Positions 1 to 5,566 of a stretch of 11,048 nt of DNA are shown piece after piece. The first letter of the stretch is position 1. Each line of letters begins with the position of its first letter. The notes beneath the pieces are model-generated. The model was not told where the DNA came from. It saw only the letters and a program-made list of their open reading frames with translations, and searched no databases. The position numbers were made by a program, and so were the translations under genes. Origin of the DNA: Methylobacter sp. Its GTDB lineage: Bacteria; Pseudomonadota; Gammaproteobacteria; Methylococcales; Methylomonadaceae. The stretch lies in the NCBI GenBank assembly GCA_003158415.1, contig PMJA01000188.1:1-11048 (forward strand), in the 5' to 3' direction.

Positions 1-1055
1 CCGGCGGTCGGAATTTTCTCGCCGGGACGTACCAGCAACACATCGTCTATCGCGCAATCGTCAACGGCAATGATGATTTCCTGTCCGTCACGGATCAACG
101 TTGCGGTTTGCGGTTGCAAATCAACCAGTTTGCGTATGGCCGCACCGGCTTGGCCTTTGGCCTGTTCCTCTAAATAACGCCCCAACAGCACAAACGTGAT
201 AATGGCCGCGCCCGCTTCAAAGTAGATATGCCCTTTGCGCCGGAACAATGCGGGTAAACTATAGCCGTAAGCCGAACCGACCCCCAGCGCAATGAGGGTA
301 TCCATATTAGCCGTGCGTTGTTTTGCCAAACGCCAGGCTTTTGCAAAAAAGGTTCCGCCCGACCAGAAAACCACGGGCGTAGTCAGCGCAAACTGTAGCC
401 AATGCAGCCAACGTGATGTCGGCATACCCATGCCGACTATAACAACGGGGAAACTCAACAGGCCAGACCAGATAAAACGGCGTTTAGCCATCACAATCCG
501 CTGTTGTTCCTTATCGATCAGATTTTTGCGTTGGGATAAGGTATCCATCGCGTAGGTTTTATATCCCAGCGTCGCCACTTTGGCGCCCACCTCATCCTTG
601 GCCAACTGACCAAGAACCGTGAGGGTTGAGGTGCCGAAGTTGACACTGGCCTGCTTGATTCTGGGGTCGCGCTTTAACACCATTTCAATCAACAAAGCGC
701 AGGAGGCACAGGACATGCCCTCAACAGCAAGATCAATTTCCTGTGCCGGGCCGTCAAAGACTTGCTTTTGCTGTTTGTGCTGATCGGCTTGTTTCCGGGC
801 AATATTACCCAACACCGCGTCCAGTAATATAAGCAGATTCTTTTTGGGCAAACTGGCCGGATCAAACTCAATAACAACCGAGCCCAACGTGTAAGCCGAG
901 CGTATCTTTTTTATTTCAGGTCGTTTTTTTAAAAGGATTTCAAGAATATAGCTGCGCTCTTGATCGTTCTTCAAGACCGGCGATAGTATTCTGATGCGCC
1001 TTTTTAATTGATGAACCAGCTGGAAGTTTTTTGGAGCAGCAGTTTGTATATCCAT
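1..1055 (-). CDS. Heavy-metal (probably Cu) P1B-type ATPase, N-terminal part
   Basis: Inner-membrane ATP-driven metal pump; only the first 351 residues are in the window and the frame is open to the left edge. Residues about 12-85 form a degenerate HMA-like domain (HMA_2 style, with R-x-R-I and GSVVIEFDP) that has no CxxC. Residues about 105-170 form a standard HMA domain with GMSCASC at 113-119, so Cys116 and Cys119 are the likely metal ligands. Hydrophobic helices follow from about 193, with the P1B signatures NMDTLIALG (250-258) and YFEAGAAIITFVLLGRYLEE (278-297), and the start of the actuator domain with RPGEKIP (343-349). The CPC-type membrane motif, DKTG phosphorylation site and nucleotide domain lie outside, so copper specificity rests on family resemblance. 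The start is the ATG at 1055, 97 bases after the upstream gene; its ribosome site is weak. It is the last visible member of a leftward metal-related cluster. Confidence 0.93.
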   Translation of the reverse strand, partial: MDIQTAAPKNFQLVHQLKRRIRILSPVLKNDQERSYILEILLKKRPEIKKIRSAYTLGSVVIEFDPASLPKKNLLILLDAVLGNIARKQADQHKQQKQVFDGPAQEIDLAVEGMSCASCALLIEMVLKRDPRIKQASVNFGTSTLTVLGQLAKDEVGAKVATLGYKTYAMDTLSQRKNLIDKEQQRIVMAKRRFIWSGLLSFPVVIVGMGMPTSRWLHWLQFALTTPVVFWSGGTFFAKAWRLAKQRTANMDTLIALGVGSAYGYSLPALFRRKGHIYFEAGAAIITFVLLGRYLEEQAKGQAGAAIRKLVDLQPQTATLIRDGQEIIIAVDDCAIDDVLLVRPGEKIPTA

Positions 1056-1100
1056 AGCGGAAGTTCTCGGAAGAGGCAGGAGTATCGAAGGTGCAAGACG

Positions 1101-1141
1101 AAAGGCGAAGGGTGACCCTCAAAGGTCGCCCTTTAGCCTTT
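1101..1141. repeat. Imperfect inverted repeat between ATPase and HMA-like gene
   Basis: Left arm 1101-1117 (AAAGGCGAAGGGTGACC) pairs with right arm 1124-1141 (GGTCGCCCTTTAGCCTTT) around a 6-base loop, with one bulged base and one G-T pair. The minus-strand side is followed only by TTTCGTCTTGC, so it is a poor intrinsic terminator. It could be an interspersed REP-like element or an RNA-processing or stabilising hairpin between the two genes. Confidence 0.6.
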
Positions 1142-1152
1142 GGCTTCCATCC

Positions 1153-1764
1153 CTATTTTTGTTTGCGGGAACGCACCAGCAAAAAAAACATATAAAACAG
1201 CGCCATCCACTCATAACGATGTTTGAGGGGTTTTAAAAGCCAATGTTGGGTAATATCGTTCCAATGCAGCCTGATAAGAAAGAGCACCAGAATATCATTG
1301 AAAAAATCAATGACCGCTTTTTCCGGGTCTTTCATGAAAGCCTTGGGTTTTTTCATGCCCAACTTAGTGATGATTTTAGCAGCCTGAACAGTCTCTTTGG
1401 CATCGCCGAATTTTTCTTTGACCCACCGCGTCGCCTTAAAATCATCTAACTTGGATTTGGCTTTTTCCTTCCACAATGCTGATTTTGAAACCGGCTTGGG
1501 TTTTAAAGCGTCTCTTGCTTCCAGATCGGTCAGCAAATCAAACAGTTGCTTAGCCAATGACTTAAAATCACAAACGGATTCCTGGAAACGTATCGCTAAT
1601 TTCTGCTGGTTGCGATAGAGCTTAACGCGGTATACGCCGTCTATATCGGAAATGCCGTCCGTTACCGCTTTGGCTACATCAACATTACAAATTTGAGCAG
1701 GTATTTGAAACCTTACATGCCCGTCTTCCCGATAACGCAGCACAAATTCTTTTTGGATAGACAT
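1153..1764 (-). CDS. HMA_2-like domain protein with hydrophobic C-terminus
   Basis: 203-residue protein of unknown function. Residues about 10-85 read as a ferredoxin-like HMA/HMA_2 fold: HVRFQIP at about 16-22, then an Ala-rich helix, DIDGVYRVKLY and KLAIRFQ. There is no CxxC, so direct soft-metal binding by the usual site is unlikely. A strongly charged Lys-rich linker (about 85-150, SALWKEKAKSKLDDFK and similar) follows. The last 50 residues are hydrophobic and aromatic (FFNDILVLFLIRLHW at about 149-163, WMALFYMFFLLV at about 186-197), suggesting one or two membrane or membrane-surface helices. The N-terminal domain resembles the degenerate first domain of the ATPase immediately downstream, which suggests a shared partner or a scaffold or regulatory role for the pump; that is inference. 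Start ATG at 1764, with AGGGG rather far upstream at about 14 bases. Confidence 0.8.
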   Translation of the reverse strand: MSIQKEFVLRYREDGHVRFQIPAQICNVDVAKAVTDGISDIDGVYRVKLYRNQQKLAIRFQESVCDFKSLAKQLFDLLTDLEARDALKPKPVSKSALWKEKAKSKLDDFKATRWVKEKFGDAKETVQAAKIITKLGMKKPKAFMKDPEKAVIDFFNDILVLFLIRLHWNDITQHWLLKPLKHRYEWMALFYMFFLLVRSRKQK

Positions 1765-1783
1765 GAGTTAAGCAAGCCCCTGG

Positions 1784-1833
1784 AAAAACAAAACGGGTGT
1801 CCCTGCTTTAGATAGACAGGAAAAACACCCGTT
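1784..1833 (-). terminator. Intrinsic terminator after the 92-residue gene
   Basis: On the minus strand AACGGGTGT (1833-1825) pairs perfectly with ACACCCGTT (1800-1792). An inner CCTG/CAGG pair (1820-1817 with 1805-1802) extends the stem, and TTTTGTTTTT follows at 1793-1784. This lies between the 92-residue gene and the 203-residue gene, only about 20 bases before the latter's start codon. Confidence 0.75.
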
Positions 1834-1844
1834 AACGTAGCCAC

Positions 1845-1862
1845 TCATTCTGTGAAGAATGA
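1845..1862. repeat. Short perfect hairpin, 7-bp arms
   Basis: TCATTCT (1845-1851) and AGAATGA (1856-1862) are perfect inverted copies around GTGA. It sits between the stop of the 92-residue gene and the terminator. It may be an operator half-site pair for a promoter of the 203-residue gene or a transcript-end hairpin; nothing in the sequence decides. Confidence 0.4.
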
Positions 1863-1888
1863 ACCCACTTTAGTACACAATCGGTACG

Positions 1889-2167
1889 TTATTCCTTACT
1901 TTCAGCGACTATATCTTCCAGATTTTCTTTTTGTTGTAATACAAAATCTTTGCCGGCATCCACAGCTTTGGAGGCGCCGGAAATGATTTCTTTTCTGTAT
2001 TTATAAACCAGATAGCCGGCTGCCAGACCTAAGCCGAAAACCAGAACCGGATGTTTGGCGACATTACTCATTAATCTTCTCCCAGTATGTATCGTAGATG
2101 AAACAATTGACCCGTTAATAACTTCTTTAGCCACAGTATTAGCTGCATTGCCATGCGCGTGTTTCAT
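1889..2167 (-). CDS. Small single-span membrane protein, metal-cluster associated
   Basis: 92-residue protein of unknown function. It starts with a short His-containing stretch (MKHAHG) and an amphipathic N-terminal segment (about 7-36). One clear transmembrane helix follows at about 39-57 (HPVLVFGLGLAAGYLVYKY), then a basic K-Y-R-K-E stop-transfer segment and a long charged helix rich in Ala, Lys and Glu up to the acidic tail ESKE. This plan (one span plus a long soluble helix, encoded beside a P1B ATPase) recalls the mycobacterial PacL/DUF1490 proteins that work with metal-efflux P-ATPases, but I see no Asp/His metal motif at the C-terminus, so this is an analogy and not an assignment. The start ATG at 2167 has an AAGGA ribosome site about 9 bases upstream. 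It lies 37 bases after the 55-residue gene and is probably cotranscribed with it. Confidence 0.75.
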   Translation of the reverse strand: MKHAHGNAANTVAKEVINGSIVSSTIHTGRRLMSNVAKHPVLVFGLGLAAGYLVYKYRKEIISGASKAVDAGKDFVLQQKENLEDIVAESKE

Positions 2168-2204
2168 TTTTATTTTTCCTTAAGTGTTGAACAGTGGCGA
2201 ATAA

Positions 2205-2372
2205 TTAATCTCGATCAGACTCAGGCAGAAACTGATCTTCATTTAACAATTGATAAATACCCTTGCATCCTTCGCAACAAAACGCTTTATCGCCGTCTTT
2301 AGTTTTCAATGTAAAACCGGGCGTTTCGACGGCTAACCCGCAAAGGTCACACACTTTTTTAGTATCAGTCAT
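2205..2372 (-). CDS. 55-residue stand-alone Cys-rich metal-binding domain (P-ATPase N-terminal type)
   Basis: A small gene encoding 55 residues with five cysteines in the pattern C8-x2-C11-x20-C32-C33-x2-C36: VCDLCGLAV near the start and FCCEGCKGIYQLL at 31-43. This matches the ATPase-cat_bd (PF12156-type) domain normally found at the N-terminus of CcoI/FixI-like heavy-metal P-type ATPases. Here it is a free-standing protein with nothing fused to it, and the ATPase encoded downstream lacks this domain. A role as a soluble metal donor, sensor or zinc/copper-binding partner is inferred. ATG at 2372, stop TAA at 2205-2207. Ribosome site is weak, but the domain match over almost its whole length makes it a real gene. 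It opens a likely two-gene unit with the 92-residue membrane protein. Confidence 0.85.
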   Translation of the reverse strand: MTDTKKVCDLCGLAVETPGFTLKTKDGDKAFCCEGCKGIYQLLNEDQFLPESDRD

Positions 2373-2405
2373 TTATATTAACTATATTTTTCAACGTAGT
2401 CCGCG

Positions 2406-2434
2406 ATAATAGCAAAATATGAATGTGACTACAA
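2406..2434 (-). promoter_or_regulatory. Candidate sigma-70 promoter for the 55/92-residue genes
   Basis: Reading the minus strand, TTGTAG (2434-2429) and TATTAT (2411-2406) are separated by 17 bases. The -10 matches five of six consensus bases and the -35 keeps TTG. The predicted start of transcription would leave a leader of about 28 bases before the ATG at 2372. Confidence 0.45.
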
Positions 2435-2523
2435 CAAGCCAGAAACTTTTTCTGTCCTTAAATCAAGGGAGTCGGGCCGGTACAGCTGTATTAAGAATAG
2501 CATTTTAATTACGCGACAGGAGA

Positions 2524-2535
2524 GGGCGTCTGCCC
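2524..2535. repeat. Short GC hairpin downstream of the 71-residue gene
   Basis: GGGC (2524-2527) and GCCC (2532-2535) flank a 4-base loop just past the stop of the 71-residue gene. On the minus strand it is followed by TCTCCTG and not by a T-run, so it would be at best a weak terminator. The rest of 2373-2542 holds only the promoter candidate at 2406-2434. Confidence 0.3.
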
Positions 2536-2542
2536 AAGTCGA

Positions 2543-2758
2543 TTAAGCGGCTTTAGATGCATCAGTAGCGGCACAGACGGCGCGGCTTGAGGCCTTCATC
2601 AGGGCAATTCTTAACGCCCCGGTCAAGCTGGCACCTAAGCCCAACCTGACGGCCAGTGCCGGCACTAAAATCATGGATGCAACAACTAAACCAGTCCCTA
2701 ATAACAAAGCGGCGTTATTGGTTTTTTTAACTTCTGTGCGTACTAATTGCTGATTCAT
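2543..2758 (-). CDS. Small hydrophobic protein, unknown function
   Basis: 71 residues, not recognised. A polar N-terminus (MNQQLVRTEVKKTNN) is followed by a long hydrophobic, Gly/Ala/Leu-rich stretch at about 16-50 (AALLLGTGLVVASMILVPAL, then a glycine-rich GLGASLTGALRIAL) and a short polar Ala-rich tail with one Cys (VCAATDASKAA). One membrane span or a helical hairpin is likely; the small-residue pattern would suit helix packing or oligomers. A good ribosome site (AGAGGTGAAAA before ATG) supports the gene. It is first in the leftward cluster and is separated by 170 bases, with a separate promoter candidate, from the 55-residue gene, so it may be its own transcription unit. Membership of a metal system rests on position only. 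Confidence 0.65.
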   Translation of the reverse strand: MNQQLVRTEVKKTNNAALLLGTGLVVASMILVPALAVRLGLGASLTGALRIALMKASSRAVCAATDASKAA

Positions 2759-2805
2759 TTTTCACCTCTGCTATACGAAATTAACAAAACATATAACCTT
2801 GTAAA

Positions 2806-2822
2806 AGCATGATTGATGCCAA
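2806..2822 (-). promoter_or_regulatory. Sigma-54-like -24/-12 element before the 71-residue gene
   Basis: On the minus strand TTGGCATCAATCATGCT has GG and GC placed 12 bases apart, as in YTGGCACG-N4-TTGCW; it differs from consensus at the C, G and first T. Transcription would start near 2794, about 36 bases before the ATG at 2758. No activator site was identified, so this remains a candidate. Confidence 0.3.
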
Positions 2823-2869
2823 AAAAACAAGCCATTGATTTAATTAAGCTACAGCTATTTTTAACGCCT

Positions 2870-2915
2870 ATTAATTTATTAAACTGTGTTATATAACCTA
2901 GTTTAATAAATTAAT
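2870..2915. repeat. Perfect 16-bp inverted repeat enclosing a 10-bp palindrome
   Basis: ATTAATTTATTAAACT (2870-2885) and AGTTTAATAAATTAAT (2900-2915) are exact inverted copies. The 14-base spacer holds GTTATATAAC (2888-2897), itself a perfect palindrome. CGC (2865-2867) and GCG (2916-2918) can add three more pairs. It lies in the AT-rich region between the divergent 71-residue gene and the ATP-grasp gene. It could be an operator, a cruciform site or the relic of a mobile unit. Confidence 0.8.
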
Positions 2916-2976
2916 GCGTCATATCACTTATGTTTTATAAATAGCCATTAATTAACCTGCAAAGATAAATAATGGG

Positions 2977-2982
2977 TATAAA
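2977..2982 (+). promoter_or_regulatory. Possible -10 box for the ATP-grasp gene
   Basis: TATAAA at 2977-2982 is the best -10-like hexamer before the start at 3052; no convincing -35 lies 16-18 bases upstream. The whole 2759-3051 gap otherwise holds the inverted repeat at 2870-2915, the sigma-54-like element at 2806-2822 and no supportable gene. Confidence 0.2.
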
Positions 2983-3051
2983 CTAGCAGGATTTGATTCA
3001 CTTCCTAAAGCCGAATCCAGCCCAAGTATCTACTGCAACACATAAACTAAA

Positions 3052-4374
3052 ATGACTTACTTTCCTAATCCAGACGCTGTACAGATGTCCGGGCAGCCAG
3101 GCGAACTAAGGGCCGAACAGCTCAACAACCAGTGCCGTTGTATGCCGCTCAATCGGGTAGCCATGCGGGAATTATGGCAACAGCAAAATGATATTAATCT
3201 GTACCGGATGATCGTTGAAGAACGTCCTTATCTTTTTGCCGAGTGTGCTGTATTTGTCGCCGATACTTGCATACAACGGCAGCGTGACATCATTGCTGCT
3301 ATTGAAAGCGTCATTGCGTTACCGGCTTATCAGCAACAGGTTCTTGCCTACGCTCCGGACACGGCGAAATTTATCCCCAAAGCGCACGGCGTTTTTTTTG
3401 GTTATGACTTTCATCTGAGCGCGGCAGGCCCGCAATTGATTGAAATAAATACCAATGCGGGCGGTGCATTAATCAATGCCATCGTGGCGCGTACGCAAAA
3501 AGCCTGTTGTGTTCCATCCGGGGAGGCTGTCATACCCGTAACCGGGGACGAACATCCTGAACAGGTATTTGTTGAGATGTTTCTTGAGGAATGGCAGGCA
3601 GAACGAGGTGCGCAGCCGTTAAGAACTATCGCCATCGTCGATGAAAATCCACCCGCGCAATACATGCTGCCGGAATTTCTGTTATTCAAAAAACTGTTTG
3701 AACAACACGACATCAACGCCATTATCTGCGACCCCGCTGAACTGGCCTATCATGACGGAGTGCTTTGGCACAAAAATCGGCCTATCGACCTGATCTATAA
3801 TCGGCTGACCGATTTCGGGTTGGAAGTTGCGGCGCACCGGCACTTATTCGACGCCTATCGGGAGGCAGCGGTAGTCGTTACACCCCATCCACGAGCCCAC
3901 GCCTTATACGCAGATAAAAGGAACTTGGCGCTGTTGACTGACGAGGCGGCATTAATAGCGATGGGCGTAGACGAAAAAACCAGAGCTGTATTGCTTGCCG
4001 GTATTGCCCATACGGTTTTGGTCAATCCCGACGATGCCGATGCGTTGTGGTCGACCCGCAAGCAATTGTTTTTCAAACCCGCCAAAGGCTATGGCAGCAA
4101 GGCGGCATACCGTGGCGACAAATTAACCCGGCGGGTGTTCGGCGAGATCCTGAAGGGAGACTATGTTGCGCAAGCACTGGTGCAACCCAGCGAACGGCAA
4201 TTGGAAATAGACAACAAAATCGTCGATTTCAAACTCGATTTGCGTCATTACGTTTACAAAACTAAGACGCAACTGATCTGCGCTCGTTTATATCAGGGAC
4301 AAACCACCAATTTTCGTACGCCCGGCGGCGGCTTTGCCCAGGTTATCGTAGTCAAGTGTTTAATTTATTCATGA
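3052..4374 (+). CDS. ATP-grasp-like enzyme, unknown substrate
   Basis: 440-residue soluble protein with no signal peptide. Motifs typical of ATP-grasp ligases are visible: LIEINTNAGG at 129-138 (the acidic/Asn metal-binding element that usually ends the fold), FKPAKGYGSKA at 341-351 (Lys and Gly-rich ATP loop), DLRHYVY at 396-402, and FRTPGGGF at 421-428. LIYNRLTDF at 247-255 and TPHPRAHALYADKRNL at 277-292 are other well-conserved-looking blocks. The metal-binding element comes before the ATP loop, as expected for a circularly permuted ATP-grasp. The likely chemistry is ATP-dependent carboxylate-amine ligation; the substrate cannot be told. The start at 3052 has no clear ribosome site; ATGs at 3085 and 3142 are alternatives. 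It ends about 12 residues after the last motif and overlaps the convergent pth by 23 bases. It has no operon partner. Confidence 0.8.
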   Translation: MTYFPNPDAVQMSGQPGELRAEQLNNQCRCMPLNRVAMRELWQQQNDINLYRMIVEERPYLFAECAVFVADTCIQRQRDIIAAIESVIALPAYQQQVLAYAPDTAKFIPKAHGVFFGYDFHLSAAGPQLIEINTNAGGALINAIVARTQKACCVPSGEAVIPVTGDEHPEQVFVEMFLEEWQAERGAQPLRTIAIVDENPPAQYMLPEFLLFKKLFEQHDINAIICDPAELAYHDGVLWHKNRPIDLIYNRLTDFGLEVAAHRHLFDAYREAAVVVTPHPRAHALYADKRNLALLTDEAALIAMGVDEKTRAVLLAGIAHTVLVNPDDADALWSTRKQLFFKPAKGYGSKAAYRGDKLTRRVFGEILKGDYVAQALVQPSERQLEIDNKIVDFKLDLRHYVYKTKTQLICARLYQGQTTNFRTPGGGFAQVIVVKCLIYS

Positions 4375-4918
4375 CCGCCGCCATATCGCCTGAGATCATT
4401 GGGCCGATAAAGCCACGGCTCAAGTCGAAAGCCTGGACTAACAGCTCCCATTCCGGCTTTGATGGCGATGATAATACGAAATCTGCGACGACTTTTCCGG
4501 CAGGCGGCCGACCGATGCCCAGCCTTAAGCGGTAAAATCCATTTGAACCCAAATGTGCAATAATGTCTCTTAAGCCGTTATGTCCGGCATGACCGCCGTC
4601 TTTTTTAAGCTTGACTATGCCGGGATTAAAATCCAGCTCATCATGAACTACGAGAATTTCTTCGGGGATTAATTTGTAATAGCGGGCGATTTTGCCTACA
4701 GACTGGCCACTTCTATTCATAAAAGTGTCCGGCTTTAACAGTATGACTTTACCGTTTGTAACGCTGCCTTCTGCAAACCAACCTTGAAACCGGGATTCAT
4801 TAGACCAGGTGCAGCCGATCTCTTGTGCCAGGGCGTCTAAAAACAAAAACCCGGCATTATGCCGGGTTTTTTCGTACTGTCGACCCGGATTGCCCAGGCC
4901 GACGATAAGCTTAATCAT
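4352..4918 (-). CDS. pth: Peptidyl-tRNA hydrolase
   Basis: Cytoplasmic enzyme that cleaves peptidyl-tRNA released by stalled ribosomes, recycling tRNA. 188 residues, close to the usual 190-195. The family signature is intact: GLGNPGRQYEKTRHNAGF at 7-24 with Asn10 and catalytic His20, FMN at 66-68, HDELD at 92-96 with catalytic Asp93, and GGHAGHNGL at 108-116 with Asn114. It follows rplY by 17 bases, a common gammaproteobacterial pair. Start ATG at 4918 places the catalytic residues at their E. coli numbers; the ribosome site is weak. Codons 16-25, including that for His20, form a strong terminator-like hairpin. The 3' end overlaps the convergent ATP-grasp gene. Confidence 0.98.
   Translation of the reverse strand: MIKLIVGLGNPGRQYEKTRHNAGFLFLDALAQEIGCTWSNESRFQGWFAEGSVTNGKVILLKPDTFMNRSGQSVGKIARYYKLIPEEILVVHDELDFNPGIVKLKKDGGHAGHNGLRDIIAHLGSNGFYRLRLGIGRPPAGKVVADFVLSSPSKPEWELLVQAFDLSRGFIGPMISGDMAAVMNKLNT
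4845..4871. terminator. Terminator-like hairpin inside pth coding sequence
   Basis: AAAAACCCGGCA (4845-4856) and TGCCGGGTTTTT (4860-4871) form a perfect 12-bp stem with a 3-base loop. The minus strand (the pth sense) continues as TTTTTGTTTTTAG and the plus strand as TTTTTTCG, so both directions have the GC stem plus T-run of an intrinsic terminator. Its position in codons 16-25 of pth argues that translation normally suppresses it. The palindrome partly follows from the conserved TRHNAG residues. Confidence 0.45.
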
Positions 4919-4936
4919 CTGTAATCTATGGCGGTT

Positions 4937-5539
4937 TTAAGAAACCACTTCGTCTTTGCTGGCTTTTGACGCCATCATGGAAACGACAGGCAAGTTATGT
5001 TCCGGGCCTTGGGCCAAAACTACAATCTCAACACCGGCAGGCAATACAATATCGGAAAGGTGAATGGTCTCGCCAATATCCAGGCCAGACAGGTCGACTT
5101 CGATAAATTCAGGCAACACGGTAGGCAAGCATGAAACTTCTACGTCAGCCAATGAATGGGCTGCAATGCCGCCTTTTTTGCCACCGACAGAGGTATGCTC
5201 ATTGGTGAAATGTAAAGGTACGTGTACTTTTACTGTTTTGGACATGTTGACCCGAAGAAAATCCAGATGCTGGATTTGAACTTTTGCAGGGTTACGTTGA
5301 ACGCCTTTAAGTATGGCTTGCTCTGTTTTTCCATCAATCGTGACATCCAGCACATGCGAATAAACCGCTTCATGTTCAAGATGCTTAATGACTTCGTTGT
5401 GATTTAACACCAGCATTTGAGGCTCGCTATGACCACCGTAAATCACCGCAGGCACATTACCCGCGCGACGCGCTCTTCTTGCTGCACTCTTACCTGAGTG
5501 ACCGCGACTTTCGGCAACAAATTCAAATACTTTAGACAT
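4937..5539 (-). CDS. rplY: 50S ribosomal protein L25, long Ctc form
   Basis: Binds 5S rRNA in the large ribosomal subunit. 200 residues, the two-domain Ctc/TL5 form and not the 94-residue E. coli form. The L25 domain occupies about 1-92, with the basic GKSAARRARRAGNVPAVIYG stretch at about 16-35 and LKGVQRNP...HLDFLRV at its end. The C-terminal beta-rich TL5/Ctc domain runs from about 97 to 190 (PLHFTNE, VEVSCLPTVLPEFIEVDLSG, HLSDIVLPAGVE). Start ATG at 5539 has a strong GTGAGGAAA ribosome site. It lies 55 bases after prs and just before pth; these genes are usually one unit serving translation and nucleotide supply. The sequence is ordinary. Confidence 0.97.
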   Translation of the reverse strand: MSKVFEFVAESRGHSGKSAARRARRAGNVPAVIYGGHSEPQMLVLNHNEVIKHLEHEAVYSHVLDVTIDGKTEQAILKGVQRNPAKVQIQHLDFLRVNMSKTVKVHVPLHFTNEHTSVGGKKGGIAAHSLADVEVSCLPTVLPEFIEVDLSGLDIGETIHLSDIVLPAGVEIVVLAQGPEHNLPVVSMMASKASKDEVVS

Positions 5540-5566
5540 TTTTCCTCACCATTTTTCAAAAAGTCC

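Noticed and set aside
292..555. Plus-strand open frame of 87 codons
   Set aside because: Shadow of the P-type ATPase on the other strand, no start signal and no recognisable domain.
1101..1141. Hairpin as a terminator of the 203-residue gene
   Set aside because: No T-run follows on the minus strand, so it is listed as a repeat.
2419..2508. 29-codon plus-strand frame beginning ATGAATGTGACT
   Set aside because: No ribosome site, no recognisable content, and it overlaps the minus-strand promoter candidate.
3411..3722. Minus-strand open frame of 103 codons
   Set aside because: Antisense to the ATP-grasp gene, with low-complexity Cys/Ser-rich translation typical of a shadow frame.
4330..4374. 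Frameshift at the end of the ATP-grasp gene
   Set aside because: All core motifs are in one frame and the stop lies soon after FRTPGGGF; the odd tail alone is not enough to claim a frameshift.
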